Shown piece after piece: positions 45,751-55,870 of a stretch of 64,000 nt of DNA; position 1 is the first letter of the stretch; each line of letters starts with the position of its first letter. The DNA lies in contig NZ_RXHU01000034.1 in the NCBI RefSeq assembly GCF_003955665.1, forward strand, positions 211,734 through 275,733, in the 5' to 3' direction. A program made the position numbers and the translations under genes. This DNA comes from Paenibacillus whitsoniae (GTDB lineage Bacteria > Bacillota > Bacilli > Paenibacillales > NBRC-103111). The notes beneath the pieces were generated by a model that was not told the origin of the DNA, did no database searches, and saw only the letters and a program-made list of their open reading frames with translations.

Positions 45751-46908
45751 CTATTGCTCAATGGTGACGTTCGCGCCATCGGTCTTCACAGCAGCCTTTA
45801 AAATGTCCGAAGCAAACTTCTGCGGCACATAGAGCGTGTCATTCTTAATCACAGGCGCTACACCCAGTTCAATCGGTGCCATGCGCGCATAGGAGTAGCT
45901 GTCTTTGCCTACACGCACAGATGTCCATTCTGCGCCTTTGCTTAGTTCGGCGGCATACGTATCCTGGTTCCATTTCACCGTATACCCGAGTCCCTCGGCC
46001 ACTTTACGCAGCGGGATGAGCTGGACGCCCGATTCGTTCGAAGCCAAATCGGCAGCCCCCAATTGTACGGTCAGTTTCTTTTCGGAGGATTGCCCCGCCG
46101 GCTTCGGCTCTATCTTCAGATCGGCCGGCAGAGCGAATTTGAATTCCGGCGTTCCCGCCACCCCAGGCGCAATCTCATATTTTGAAAACACCACAACGGC
46201 TTCGTTACCCGCAACATAGAACGTTCGATTATCCCCAATGCCTTTATACTCATCCGGGAAGAAGTTTTCCGGGTGCTCGGCAATTTCTGCCTTTACCTTC
46301 GTATCGACTTTCGCTTTATAGTCTGCTCCCAACAAATCGTCAAGCTTGACTAGCCGCACTGTTGGCGAATTCAGGAAATTGTAAGCATCGACACGCGGCA
46401 TGCCCGTATTTCCATAAGAAATATAGGTGTTTACCACGAGGGATACAACCCCCGCCGGCTGTCCGCTGCCGTCCGACTTCAACTCATAATTGATATACAA
46501 AATATAAGGTCGGTACGTGTAGCCATGGTCCTGTGCCGCTTGCGCGCCTTCATTGGCTTCTTTCTCCATGCTCGCAAGATCCTGCTTGGCTTTAGTCAAA
46601 ATAATGTCGTTCAACTTCTCCTGGTATTGGGCATCTGCCAGCCCTGTGAATTGCGGCACCTTGATATCTGCGTTCAAATTCACATTGGACGTTGTCAGCT
46701 TCACTTCCTTGACCGCTGCCTGCCCAGGTGCTTGAATCCCTGCCGAAATTGGCTCCGCCTTCACGATCGGAGATGCCGTCACCGTCGGTGCCGACCCATC
46801 CGCAGCTTCCGCCGCAGCCGCAGCCGGCAGTACGGCACCTACAACACCTGCGAACAGGGCGCAGGAGATCATTCCCATTTTAAGCATCATAAAAGGTTTC
46901 TTTTTCAT
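45751..46908 (-). CDS. Secreted DUF4163/DUF3298 protein with C-terminal stalk domain
   Basis: 385 residues. Signal peptide of about 33 residues (MGMISCALFAGVVGAVLPAA). Residues about 70-260 resemble the DUF4163/DUF3298 pair found in PdaC and RsiV-like proteins (NVDLNADIKVPQFTG as NVNLNADIKVPQFTG; FFPDEYKGIGDNRTFYV). The last 100 residues form a copper-amine-oxidase-type stalk (LIPLRKVAEGLGYTVKW; LYVPQKFASDIL). ATG follows AAGGAGTGTATGTCTA. Acts outside the cell, probably on or near the wall; the DUF3298 part may bind peptidoglycan (inference). Confidence 0.85.
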   Translation of the reverse strand: MKKKPFMMLKMGMISCALFAGVVGAVLPAAAAAEAADGSAPTVTASPIVKAEPISAGIQAPGQAAVKEVKLTTSNVNLNADIKVPQFTGLADAQYQEKLNDIILTKAKQDLASMEKEANEGAQAAQDHGYTYRPYILYINYELKSDGSGQPAGVVSLVVNTYISYGNTGMPRVDAYNFLNSPTVRLVKLDDLLGADYKAKVDTKVKAEIAEHPENFFPDEYKGIGDNRTFYVAGNEAVVVFSKYEIAPGVAGTPEFKFALPADLKIEPKPAGQSSEKKLTVQLGAADLASNESGVQLIPLRKVAEGLGYTVKWNQDTYAAELSKGAEWTSVRVGKDSYSYARMAPIELGVAPVIKNDTLYVPQKFASDILKAAVKTDGANVTIEQ

Positions 46909-47027
46909 TAGACATACACTCCTTGTCGGTTCATGAATGAATGGTGCTTGCTGGTTGCCTTCACGAATATAAGACGCAGAAGCCTAATGAAAAAGTTTGT
47001 CGAATGCTATTTTTTTTGTACAGTGGG

Positions 47028-48734
47028 TTATGCGAGACGGAAGCCGTTTACAACGGCATTCAAATCCGTCGCGATTTCCGCCAAACTCTTCGCAGAGGAC
47101 GTGATTTCTTCCGCAGACGCAAGCTGCTGCTGCGTGACAGCGGCGACGGATTGCGCGGTGCCCGACGTCATCTTCGCGACGTTCCCAACATGCGCCACGG
47201 TTGCGGCAACTTCTTCCGTGCTTGCCGCCATTTGCTGCGCTGCAGCGGCCGTTTCCTGAATCTTGCTGGCAACCTCTTGCGACGCCTGCACGATCTGATC
47301 AAACGCTTGCTCCGCCGTGCCTACCTCGGTCAACCCGTCCTGAACTTGGCTCAAACCGGTATTCATGACGGCGACAGCACGCTGCGTGTCCGTTTGAATA
47401 CTCGTAATGAGCGCCGAAATGCTGCGGACGGAATCATCCGTCTGCGTCGACAGCTTGCGCACCTCGCCTGCTACGACGGCGAAACCTTTGCCGCTTTCCC
47501 CCGCCCGTGCCGCTTCAATCGCCGCATTCAGCGCAAGCAGATTCGTCTGAGCCGCGATATCGCCGATCAGTGTGGACATTTGGCTGATGCTTTGGGAATG
47601 CTTTTCCAACTCTTGAATAACCCCATTCGCTGCTTGGACCGCTTCGTTTACCGCTTGCATCTTGTTCACGACGCGTTCCATCGCATGTGTGCCGCGATCT
47701 GCAAGCTGCGACGCCGTCATGGACAATTCGGAGACATCCGCCGTCGTTTCGGCGATTCGGGAAATGCCCACCGCCATTTCTTCCATTGCTCTGCCGCATT
47801 CCTCGGAGCTTTGCGCCTGGACGTCAGCGCCGCTCGCAAATTCCTGCACAGAGACGGCTACGTGCTGGGAAGCGGATGTATTTTGCTCAGAGCTTGCAAA
47901 GAGCTGTTGGGAAGAGGCCGCCACGCTGTTCGAGGCGTTTAACATTTTTTCCACTGAAAGGCGCAGCTGGCCCACCATACGATTTACGGACCCGATCAGC
48001 GCGCCGATTTCGTCCTGATTTTTAACCGTAATGGTCTGCACAGTAAGATCCCCTTCTGCAATCCGATTCAGCGCTTGCGACGCTTTCCGCACGGGCACCA
48101 CAATGAGGCGATCCACCAAATAACCGGCTGTTAGCATGATCAACAGAAGAATGACGACGACGACAATAGACGTCGCCACACTGGAACGATACAATTCGTT
48201 GCTCTCTTGAACGGCTTGCTGACCGCCCTCCTTGTTAAAATCCACCATTTCCGCCATCGTTTTTTGCGCGTTGCCGAACGCCGTTGACATCGCGGCCAAA
48301 CTGTCCACCGCTTCCTTTACTTTCGTCGGGTCGGCCGACATCTTTTTATTGACCGCAAAGGCATCTTTAAACGCCGTCCAGTTCTGAGTCAACTGATCAA
48401 AATGCGCTTGATCGTCCCCATTTGCAATAGATTCCTTATACTTTCCTAATAATTGATCAATAATTTCGATCGTAGAAGCAATCTTGGTGTCAATCGGCTC
48501 TTGCTTCTTTACATCCGGTTCTAATTTTTTCTGGTAGTACAGCATCAAGAGATGCTCGGAGTTATAGTTGATTTCTTCAATCAGTTGAATCCCCATCATC
48601 CAGTCGTTGGCGACTTTCTCGTTCTGATTTTTCAGCGCGTGCATGCGGGTTAAGTCCGTGAGACACATGACGGCCAACATGAGCACAATGACGCCGAATA
48701 CCACGCCAAATTTTAAACGTACACTTAGTTTCAT
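47028..48734 (-). CDS. Membrane methyl-accepting chemotaxis protein (4HB sensor)
   Basis: 568 residues from ATG 48734 (GGGGGATTTTTTCTA upstream). First helix [20 protein letters not shown], an all-helical extracellular four-helix-bundle sensor (about 30-185) that includes [15 protein letters not shown], second helix [24 protein letters not shown] domain, then a long signalling coiled coil with tip [20 protein letters not shown] and [20 protein letters not shown]. Feeds the CheA/CheW pathway, whose genes are elsewhere. Confidence 0.94.
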   Translation of the reverse strand: MKLSVRLKFGVVFGVIVLMLAVMCLTDLTRMHALKNQNEKVANDWMMGIQLIEEINYNSEHLLMLYYQKKLEPDVKKQEPIDTKIASTIEIIDQLLGKYKESIANGDDQAHFDQLTQNWTAFKDAFAVNKKMSADPTKVKEAVDSLAAMSTAFGNAQKTMAEMVDFNKEGGQQAVQESNELYRSSVATSIVVVVILLLIMLTAGYLVDRLIVVPVRKASQALNRIAEGDLTVQTITVKNQDEIGALIGSVNRMVGQLRLSVEKMLNASNSVAASSQQLFASSEQNTSASQHVAVSVQEFASGADVQAQSSEECGRAMEEMAVGISRIAETTADVSELSMTASQLADRGTHAMERVVNKMQAVNEAVQAANGVIQELEKHSQSISQMSTLIGDIAAQTNLLALNAAIEAARAGESGKGFAVVAGEVRKLSTQTDDSVRSISALITSIQTDTQRAVAVMNTGLSQVQDGLTEVGTAEQAFDQIVQASQEVASKIQETAAAAQQMAASTEEVAATVAHVGNVAKMTSGTAQSVAAVTQQQLASAEEITSSAKSLAEIATDLNAVVNGFRLA

Positions 48735-49009
48735 TAGAAAAAATCCCCCTAGTTCCATCATGGTTTGGACGCTGCGATATACGCAGTTCATCTGTTGGAT
48801 ATATCTTAATGAAAACTCGTTAGATTTTTTATGTACTATTCTTTATAAATGTGTGAGTTTTCCTAATTCTTTTTGGATTAAGCCGGTTTTCGTCAGACCA
48901 ACGATCCAAAAATTGCTGTTCGATTGAAAAAAACGCATTTTTGTGTCAAGATATGCGTAGCGTCTTTTTTTCAGGAGACGAGTAATTATTTGAGTTAGGT
49001 GGTTTTTCT

Positions 49010-49915
49010 ATGACAGCATCCAGCGCACCATTTCGTATATTGTTGTACTATAAATTTGTTCGCGTTCACGATCACGAGGCGCTTGCCCGCGAGCATTTGG
49101 CGTTCTGCAAGAAGCTCGGCATCAAAGGCCGCATTCTGATTGCCCCGGAAGGCATCAACGGCACATTGTCCGGAACGATTGAGCAAACCGACGCCTACAT
49201 GGCGATGATGCGGCAAATGCCGCTTTTCAAAGACATGGTTTATAAAATCGACGAGAGTCAGGACCATGCGTTTAAGAAACTGTTCGTCCGTCCGAAAAAA
49301 GAGCTCGTTACCTTCCGACTGGAAGAGGACGTGGATCCGAACCAATTAACGGGCACGCATTTGAAGCCGAAGGAATGGCATGAAATGCTTCAACGCGACG
49401 ATGTGATCGTGCTCGACGGACGTAATTATTACGAATACGACATCGGCCATTTCCGCGGCGCGATTCGCCCGGAAGTCGAAACGACGCGCGAATTCCCGGA
49501 GTGGATCCGCACCAACATGGCCGACTTCAAGGACCGTCCGATTCTGACGTATTGCACCGGAGGCATCCGCTGCGAGAAATTGTCCGGCTTCCTGATTAAC
49601 GAAGGCTTCAAGGATGTGTACCAGTTGGACGGCGGCATCGTCACCTACGGGAAAGATGACGAAGTGAAAGGGCGGTTGTTCGACGGCAAATGCTACGTCT
49701 TTGACGAGCGGATTTCCGTGCCGATCAACCGGACGGAGGAAGACGTGATCGTCGGCAAGTGCTACCATTGCGGCAAGCCGGAGGATCGCTACATCAACTG
49801 CGCGAACGATCTGTGCCACTTGAAGCACATCTGCTGCGAAGCGTGCGAGGAAGAGCATAACAGCTTCTGCTCCGCCGAGTGCGAAGAGAAAGCGTTGAGC
49901 GCGATGGAAGCGTAG
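49010..49915 (+). CDS. trhO: tRNA uridine(34) hydroxylase TrhO (rhodanese family)
   Basis: 301 residues. N-terminal ferredoxin-like domain ([35 protein letters not shown]), central rhodanese domain with catalytic Cys182 in [10 protein letters not shown], and a C-terminal Cys-rich zinc-binding segment ([19 protein letters not shown] pairs to the end). The family makes 5-hydroxyuridine at wobble position 34 of tRNA using prephenate-independent, oxygen-dependent chemistry. Monocistronic, closed by a strong terminator. Confidence 0.95.
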   Translation: MTASSAPFRILLYYKFVRVHDHEALAREHLAFCKKLGIKGRILIAPEGINGTLSGTIEQTDAYMAMMRQMPLFKDMVYKIDESQDHAFKKLFVRPKKELVTFRLEEDVDPNQLTGTHLKPKEWHEMLQRDDVIVLDGRNYYEYDIGHFRGAIRPEVETTREFPEWIRTNMADFKDRPILTYCTGGIRCEKLSGFLINEGFKDVYQLDGGIVTYGKDDEVKGRLFDGKCYVFDERISVPINRTEEDVIVGKCYHCGKPEDRYINCANDLCHLKHICCEACEEEHNSFCSAECEEKALSAMEA

Positions 49916-49927
49916 GGCTTCTAATGT

Positions 49928-49964
49928 AAAAGCACCGCCCTTTATGGGGGCGGTGCTTTTGTTT
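49928..49964 (+). terminator. Terminator of trhO
   Basis: AAAAGCACCGCCC and GGGCGGTGCTTTT form a 13-bp stem, followed by GTTT. Confidence 0.9.
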
Positions 49965-50067
49965 AGGGCACGGGCTGGCGGCGCATGCCGATCAGTCAGC
50001 AAAGCCTGCAAAATCTGGTTAGTAGTGTGAGAACAAGACGTGGGATGATGAGAGCAGGATACTGGCG

Positions 50068-50251
50068 CTAACGGTTGCCACAGCGGCTATTTGGCCAAAT
50101 ATCCTTCTTTTCAAACGCTAACAGTTACAGCGGAGCCTATTCGCATGAAATCAGCCCACTTTCACCAGATCTTGACGAAATAAGAGCTGCGGCATCCGTT
50201 AGAATCAAAATCACCCGCTTTTCGGGACAATAAGCCCTGTCGCATCCGTTA
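50068..50251. repeat. Four copies of a CTAACGGnTGCCnCAG-CTTATTT element, two in each direction
   Basis: Forward copies at 50068-50093 and 50118-50141, inverted copies at 50178-50202 and 50229-50251, with core CTAACGG(A/T)TGCC(A/G)CAG...CTATT. The paired opposite orientation allows a large folded structure. The 460-bp gap between trhO and the murA paralogue otherwise holds nothing recognisable. Confidence 0.7.
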
Positions 50252-50378
50252 CAGCTTCTTCCTCTACCACTCTCACCGTGATGTTGTCCAAACAAACCTT
50301 TTTCACGGAACATTCCTGCATCATCGCAGGTATTCCTTAACAGACTGGGAGCAATGAGCCAGCTTGCCCCTACGCACC

Positions 50379-51671
50379 CTAACCCTGTACGTGCATTTGC
50401 CCCATCCACTCCCGCTCGTCCATCTCTCGTATCGCCAACCTCGCGCCAATAGCCCGAAAGCTGCCGACAACGTCCTCGTAGCCGCGCTCGATATGCTCGA
50501 CTCCCGTGATCGAAGTCGTTCCCTCCGCCGCCAAACCGGCAAGCACAAGGCAGATGCCGGCGCGCACATCGGTCGCATGCACCCAGCCGCCTTGCAACGG
50601 AAGGCCGCCACGAATAAAGGCGCTTTCCTGCCTCACATCAATCTCGGCGCCGAGCCTGCGGAGCTGAGGCACATGGGCGAAGCGCTTCGGATATACGCGA
50701 TCGGTCACGATGCTCTTGCCCTTCGCCTTCAGCAGCAGCGCCGTGAGCGGCTGCTGCAGATCCGTGGCAAAGCCCGGATACATTCCCGTGCGAACCCGCA
50801 CCGCTTTCAGCTGACCTGTCCCGTAAGCGGTCATATGCGTTTCGCCGCATTCCACCTGCAGCCCGATCTCCTCCAGTTTGGCAATCGTGGCGCCAAGATG
50901 CTCCGGGATGACATCCGCCACGGTCACTTGCCCGCCATGCAGTCCCGCCGCCATCAGAAATGCTCCGGCAATGAGCCGATCCGGAATAACCGCATAGATG
51001 CCGCCGTTCAAGTACGACACGCCTTCGATCCGAATGTGATCCGTGCCTGCACCGTAAATACGCGCACCTAGCCGGTTCAGAAAAGCAGCCGTATCCACGA
51101 CCTCCGGATCGACCGCACAATTGAACAGCCGCGTCTGTCCACTGGCCCTCACAGCCGTCAGCATCGCGTTTATCGTCGCCCCGGAGGTCAGCGTATCGAA
51201 AAAAATATCCGCACCCTTCAGCTCGGCCGCCTCGACAACATAGTAATCTTTATGTAACTCCACCTTGGCGCCGAGCGCCTGAAACACTTTCAAATGCTGA
51301 TCGATCGGTCTAGTGACAAAATCGTCCCCGCCCGGGAACCCGATCGTCACTTTCCCGAATTTGGCGAGCAGCGCGCCTGCAAAATAGTAAGACGCCCGAT
51401 AGCCGGACGCTTTGCCCGGATCGATGACAGCGCTGTGAATCCAGCGCGGGTCCACGACGACTTGTCCGTCTTCCCATTGCAGCTTCATGCCAATGTCACG
51501 CCCGATCTCCGCAATGAGGCGAATATCGTCAATCTGCGGAATCCCTTCCAGCGTCACGCAATCATCCGCCAGGCAAGCCGCGGCCAGCAAAGCGAGCGAG
51601 CTGTTCTTGGCCCCAGGGACGCGTACTTGCCCGCTCAAAGGGCCGGAATATTCAGTCTGTATATATTTCAT
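50379..51671 (-). CDS. MurA-family enolpyruvyl transferase with Asp at the catalytic Cys position
   Basis: 430 residues, full length for UDP-GlcNAc 1-carboxyvinyltransferase, the first committed step of peptidoglycan synthesis. Substrate residues are kept: Lys22 (PGAKNS), YRAS at 91-94, ATDLQQP, DVRAG and HIERGYED. The active loop usually reads PGGCAIGxRP; here it is PGGDDFVTRP, so Asp116 stands where fosfomycin attacks Cys. Asp occurs naturally there in mycobacterial MurA and gives fosfomycin resistance. Too divergent to be the housekeeping copy; likely a specialised paralogue. It follows an FHA/winged-helix regulator by 19 bp. Confidence 0.88.
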   Translation of the reverse strand: MKYIQTEYSGPLSGQVRVPGAKNSSLALLAAACLADDCVTLEGIPQIDDIRLIAEIGRDIGMKLQWEDGQVVVDPRWIHSAVIDPGKASGYRASYYFAGALLAKFGKVTIGFPGGDDFVTRPIDQHLKVFQALGAKVELHKDYYVVEAAELKGADIFFDTLTSGATINAMLTAVRASGQTRLFNCAVDPEVVDTAAFLNRLGARIYGAGTDHIRIEGVSYLNGGIYAVIPDRLIAGAFLMAAGLHGGQVTVADVIPEHLGATIAKLEEIGLQVECGETHMTAYGTGQLKAVRVRTGMYPGFATDLQQPLTALLLKAKGKSIVTDRVYPKRFAHVPQLRRLGAEIDVRQESAFIRGGLPLQGGWVHATDVRAGICLVLAGLAAEGTTSITGVEHIERGYEDVVGSFRAIGARLAIREMDEREWMGQMHVQG

Positions 51672-51690
51672 CTCCTGGTTCCTACTTTCA

Positions 51691-52458
51691 TCATGACGAT
51701 TTCAGCGACGATTCAAGCACGTACCCGTTCCCGCGCACGGCGCTAATCAGAAAGGTGTCTTTCCCGAACTTTTTGCGGACTCTGTACACCAGCGCGTTCA
51801 ATTCTTCCATCGTAACGTCAGGGACGCCTTGGGCAACGTTCGATCGCTCCGGCCATACGCCGGCTTTAATGTCTTCAAGCGGCACAAGGCTGTCCGCATG
51901 GTCATAAAGGAGACGGAGCAGCAGGTATTCTTTTTCAGACATCGGAATCCGCTTGCCCTCCACCACACACTCCCGCTTCTCCCAATGCACCGCCGTCTCG
52001 AGCTCAGGCACGTTCATTCTTCGTGTAATACTCAGCGGCTCAATTTCAAGCGTCTGCTCGGCAAACATATACGAAAAATGCAGCACGGTCATCCCGCCCG
52101 CAAGTCGAATGATGTCCGACGTATTTAGCGGATAAGGCACGTTCGGCGTAACCCGAACCCCATTAATCTCAGTCCCGTGTCGGCTGCCCAAATCGTACAG
52201 CACCGCACGCTCCCGCTCTCTGCGAATGACGACATGCTGTCGGGAAATAAAAGCATTGGTAAACGCTACGTCCGGCGTCAACTGATTGGAAATCCGGCCC
52301 ACATGCGTTTCCTCTTCGCTAAGATTCACGCAGGTGCCCGGTTGATAAGGCTCGCCTCGAACCACATACAGGCATGCAAAGTTTTCCAGATGTCTTCCCT
52401 CCGTTTGCGTTGTCAGGGCTTGTCTTGATGAACATGATGTTTCACTACTCTTTATCAT
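51691..52458 (-). CDS. FHA domain fused to winged-helix DNA-binding domain
   Basis: 255 residues. FHA phosphothreonine-binding core at about 50-125: THVGRISNQ, AFISRQHVVIRRERE, LYDLGSRHGTEINGV. C-terminal winged helix of OmpR type at about 155-250 (MSEKEYLLLRLLYDHADSLV; VYRVRKKFGKDTFLISAVRGNGYVL, seen as FLISAVRGNGYVL). So a Ser/Thr-kinase-responsive transcription factor, an uncommon fusion (EmbR-like in logic but in the opposite domain order). First gene of an operon with the Asp-MurA. ATG 52458 has only a weak ribosome site, while GGAGGG precedes a possible CTG start at 52389. Confidence 0.85.
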   Translation of the reverse strand: MIKSSETSCSSRQALTTQTEGRHLENFACLYVVRGEPYQPGTCVNLSEEETHVGRISNQLTPDVAFTNAFISRQHVVIRRERERAVLYDLGSRHGTEINGVRVTPNVPYPLNTSDIIRLAGGMTVLHFSYMFAEQTLEIEPLSITRRMNVPELETAVHWEKRECVVEGKRIPMSEKEYLLLRLLYDHADSLVPLEDIKAGVWPERSNVAQGVPDVTMEELNALVYRVRKKFGKDTFLISAVRGNGYVLESSLKSS

Positions 52459-52621
52459 AGCTGAATCCAGCGCCTATTAAAATCATTTTACACTAACGAA
52501 TGACTCACAGTTTCCTCATAGGGGCTACAGCTTACCCCAATATCCCACAAATAACAAAGAGGCCGCCCCGAGTTGCTCGCGCCAGGGACCGCCCCTCATC
52601 TCCGTTCATTCACATCAACTT

Positions 52622-53152
52622 TCAAGAAATCTGCTCCACAATCCGATCCAGCAGCGGGTACACCAACTCCTCCTCCAGCGTAAAATGCTTAAGCAGTAAG
52701 AGACAGGCGGTCAGCAGCTCCGAGGCCATGACATGCAAAAAATCTTCATCGATCGGCACCCGCATCGCATTGACCCCGTTGACATAGGATTGCACGACCC
52801 TTTTTGCCAAGTCATGATCCTGTTCCAGCACAATGATGGATCTTGCCACCGACAAGGCCATCGTCGGATGCAAATACGACTGCAAGCTGGGGAACAATTC
52901 CTGATCCTCCCATTCGGAGTGCTGCTCCAGCTCTTCGATAAGGCAAAGAATCGCATCCTGCAGCTTGATCAGCTTGCACATGCCAATTGAGCAATCGTCA
53001 AGGGAGAACAGGGCGGAAGCCGTCGCGCGAATCTCAGCCAGCTGCTCACGCATCTGCACATGCTCCTCCTTCAAACGCTGGGCCAGCTCCCGAAAATCCC
53101 GTTGTTGCACAAGCCCCGCCCGGTTCGTTTGAATGCTCAAACGGTCATTCAT
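52622..53152 (-). CDS. Hemerythrin-like HHE domain protein
   Basis: 176 residues from ATG 53152 (AAGGAGGTTGTCGA upstream). Four-helix bundle with the expected metal ligands: LKEEHVQMREQL, EELEQHSEWEDQELFP, LEQDHDLAKR and LLKHFTLEEELVYPLL. Binds a di-iron centre; members sense or store oxygen or nitric oxide or protect against them. Encoded alone between the FHA regulator and a chemoreceptor. Confidence 0.88.
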   Translation of the reverse strand: MNDRLSIQTNRAGLVQQRDFRELAQRLKEEHVQMREQLAEIRATASALFSLDDCSIGMCKLIKLQDAILCLIEELEQHSEWEDQELFPSLQSYLHPTMALSVARSIIVLEQDHDLAKRVVQSYVNGVNAMRVPIDEDFLHVMASELLTACLLLLKHFTLEEELVYPLLDRIVEQIS

Positions 53153-53296
53153 TCGACAACCTCCTTCTTTCATTTCGTCCAAATAACCGGCGTGTATCAG
53201 CTCTTCACGCATGCCTGTGCGCATGAAAAAGCTGCCCCAATTCCGCATTAACATTGTATGCGGGAGGGGGCAGCTCTCATGCGCATGAATCGCGCG

Positions 53297-55501
53297 TCAG
53301 CGTATGCGGCTTTCGGTTAAATGAAACTGATTCACGAGCAGCAGCAGCGACTCAGTAATGGCACCGACGTCGCTTGTCGTCTGACGCACGTGCGACATGT
53401 CCTGGACGAGCTCTTGCACGGTGCGCTCGACCTCGGCGGAGATTTGGCGGTTTTCCTTGCTGACGGCCGCTACTTTCTCCATCAGGGCGACGACTTCCTC
53501 GACGACCTGGGTTTTCATCGTATCGTGGGCGTTCGCCGCACTCAGGATTTCCGAAGCGGCCGCCACGATCTGCGTCCCCTCGGTCACAACCCGCGTGCCT
53601 TCCTCCATCGAAAGGAACGCTTCCTTCGCGTGACGCTCGATATGCTCGATCGTCTCATTGATTTCCTCTGTCGATTTCTTCGTCAAATCGGCCAATTTGC
53701 GGATCTCGCCGGCGACGACGGCGAAGCCTTTGCCATGCTCACCAACGCGCGCAGCCTCGATGGAAGCGTTCAAGGACAGCAAATTCGTCTGCGCCGAAAT
53801 TTCCTCAATCACCTTGAGCAGCTTCGGAATTTCCTGCGTCGTCTGGAGGAACGTCTGGATCGTCTGATTCGTTTCCGCCACCTTCGCGGAAATATCCGTC
53901 ATCTTCTCGCCGATCCGCTCTACTTCATCTTGCGCCACTGCTATTTGCGCCGATGCCTTCTCTTCCAATTCGCGCAGCGTTCCGCTCATGTTCTGCGTGA
54001 CGTCTTTCGCGACGTCGATATCTTTCAGCTGACCGCGCAGCGAACGGATCATATCATGAATTTTCACACTCATGCGTCCTGTTGACTGTTCGGTATTGTC
54101 GGCAGACTCCGTCATATGCCCCTGGCTCAACTGAACCTCAGCCGCCGCCTGCTTTACCTGCAGCATAATGCCTTCCAAAGAATCGATCATGTTATTGATC
54201 CATTTGGCCAAATCGCGGGTCTCGTCCCCGGCGAACTCGTCCACCTTGAGGCGCTGCGTCAAATCGCCCTTGCCTTCCGCGTTAATGCGGATAAACTGGT
54301 TGATTTTCGCCAGATGCCGGGCAACCGGCTTGCTGCCTTTGCGCCGCATGAGGCTCGCCCCCACAAAGCCGAATACCAGACTGGCCGCTCCCAGGATGCC
54401 CGCTCCCACTAGCGTGGAGACAGCACCGCTGAGCAGCCAGAATCCGCAGACGCAAAGCACCGCATGAAAGAACACCAAGCTGAGGTGCAAGCGGAAAAGC
54501 TTCCAATCGATACTGCGAATCCGGTACACTTCCTCGAGGTCACCCTCACACATCATGCCCCACACATCCGGACAATGCGGCAATTGGAATGTAACCCCTT
54601 TGCCGATCACCGAAATGTGGCGGTAGTCCGAATAACCGGGGAACTCGACGAATAAATTACTGCCTTTTGCAATGGTCCCTGCAACGCCCGGATGCAGCTG
54701 CCCTGTCGCCGGATCTGTAAAAATCAGCTCCAATTCCGTGTGCGCCTTAACGCCGACGATGCCATAGTCCGTGCGTACGCCGTCTTTTAGGTTGTCACCG
54801 TGCGTAAACGTCAAATCTTCAAACCGGCTGCGCGACAGCGCCGTCCCCGGCACGATCTGCTTGTTCAGCCCAGGCTTCGCCATGAACAAATAGTTGTCGC
54901 CGGAATCGGGGTATACGTGCCCGGATTCGCGCTGGATCAGGTCCCCGAGCACATCGTTCGGCACGCGACCGATCACGGCGCCCTTCCACTCGCCTGCGAC
55001 CATGATCGGCGAGATAAACGCCAGCGTCATCGCATCATGGAATGGCGACGTGCTTGGACCAATGGTTAGCGTAAGGGGATCGGAGAACGGTCCGAATAAG
55101 CATTTGCTCCCTTTTTTCGATGCTTCAAGTCCTTTCTCCAGCACGCTGCCGTATTCGTAAACTTTACCGACATGAGAGGCATAGGTGGAGAAAATGACAG
55201 CCGATCGTTCATTCAGCACAAAAACTTCCGAGAAGTCCACACCGCTCTTCATCGAAGCCGTAAGCAATCTGGCTGCAACGGACGCATCCTGAGGCCAGAC
55301 CGCAGCACCCGCCGCATCGGCAAGCTGCCTTTGCAACCGATCGAGGTGAGACCAGTACGTCTCCACCCAGGTGCGTAAGATGTCTATACGTGTACTCGCA
55401 ATGCCCTCAAAAATATGCTCGACATCCTCCTTGAGATGGCGATTCAGACGATACGACCACCAGAGCGGCAAACCTTTTCGAAAACCAAGCCAATCAAACA
55501 T
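53297..55501 (-). CDS. Methyl-accepting chemotaxis protein with N-terminal sensor and mid-chain membrane hairpin
   Basis: 734 residues from ATG 55501 (GGGGGCTGGAGC upstream). The first 335 residues lack a membrane helix and look like a Cache/PDC sensor ([39 protein letters not shown]). Two close membrane helices follow at about 345-395 ([40 protein letters not shown]), then HAMP-like linker and the MCP signalling domain with [20 protein letters not shown] and [16 protein letters not shown]. This order puts sensor and signalling parts on the same, cytoplasmic side. Confidence 0.9.
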   Translation of the reverse strand: MFDWLGFRKGLPLWWSYRLNRHLKEDVEHIFEGIASTRIDILRTWVETYWSHLDRLQRQLADAAGAAVWPQDASVAARLLTASMKSGVDFSEVFVLNERSAVIFSTYASHVGKVYEYGSVLEKGLEASKKGSKCLFGPFSDPLTLTIGPSTSPFHDAMTLAFISPIMVAGEWKGAVIGRVPNDVLGDLIQRESGHVYPDSGDNYLFMAKPGLNKQIVPGTALSRSRFEDLTFTHGDNLKDGVRTDYGIVGVKAHTELELIFTDPATGQLHPGVAGTIAKGSNLFVEFPGYSDYRHISVIGKGVTFQLPHCPDVWGMMCEGDLEEVYRIRSIDWKLFRLHLSLVFFHAVLCVCGFWLLSGAVSTLVGAGILGAASLVFGFVGASLMRRKGSKPVARHLAKINQFIRINAEGKGDLTQRLKVDEFAGDETRDLAKWINNMIDSLEGIMLQVKQAAAEVQLSQGHMTESADNTEQSTGRMSVKIHDMIRSLRGQLKDIDVAKDVTQNMSGTLRELEEKASAQIAVAQDEVERIGEKMTDISAKVAETNQTIQTFLQTTQEIPKLLKVIEEISAQTNLLSLNASIEAARVGEHGKGFAVVAGEIRKLADLTKKSTEEINETIEHIERHAKEAFLSMEEGTRVVTEGTQIVAAASEILSAANAHDTMKTQVVEEVVALMEKVAAVSKENRQISAEVERTVQELVQDMSHVRQTTSDVGAITESLLLLVNQFHLTESRIR

Positions 55502-55530
55502 GCTCCAGCCCCCCATATTCACATAATATG

Positions 55531-55560
55531 TGACTTTCTATATGACTTTATTGTGACTTT
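55531..55560. promoter_or_regulatory. Three TGACTTT direct repeats spaced 11-12 bp
   Basis: TGACTTT starts at 55531, 55543 and 55554, one helical turn apart, in the divergent gap between the chemoreceptor and the ATP-grasp operon, 30-60 bp upstream of the chemoreceptor start. Helix-phased direct repeats are the usual sites of OmpR/PhoP-type regulators. Confidence 0.45.
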
Positions 55561-55792
55561 ATATAACATTCATCTTATTTTGACATTCTAATGCGCTTCA
55601 CAACAGAAAGCAAGATAAATAACTGGAAGATTCATGACTTTTTCAACAATCTGCACGAATTATATAATCACACGTTCGAAATCATGTAAGTTATATTGAC
55701 ATAATTTTCTGAAAAATTTACAATGAAAGAAAATCCTTTGTTTTTCATATATTTATGTTATAAATCCTAACGCAATTGAGACATTAGATCAG

Positions 55793-55869
55793 AAAGGAGG
55801 CCTGGTTTCCGCATCCGGACCAAGCCTGACGAAGCTTCCGCATGCACGACAATGAAACCAGGGAGCTGC
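55793..55869 (+). promoter_or_regulatory. Leader hairpin overlapping the ribosome site of the ATP-grasp gene
   Basis: CCTGGTTTC (55801-55809) pairs exactly with GAAACCAGG (55854-55862). The 3' arm runs into AGGGAG, the ribosome site of the ATG at 55871. An AAAGGAGG without a nearby start codon stands just before the 5' arm. The region could control translation, or carry a short-lived leader peptide not recognised here. Confidence 0.45.
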
Positions 55870-55870
55870 C

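Noticed and set aside
50068..50251. CRISPR-like repeats
   Set aside because: Copies are degenerate and occur in both directions.
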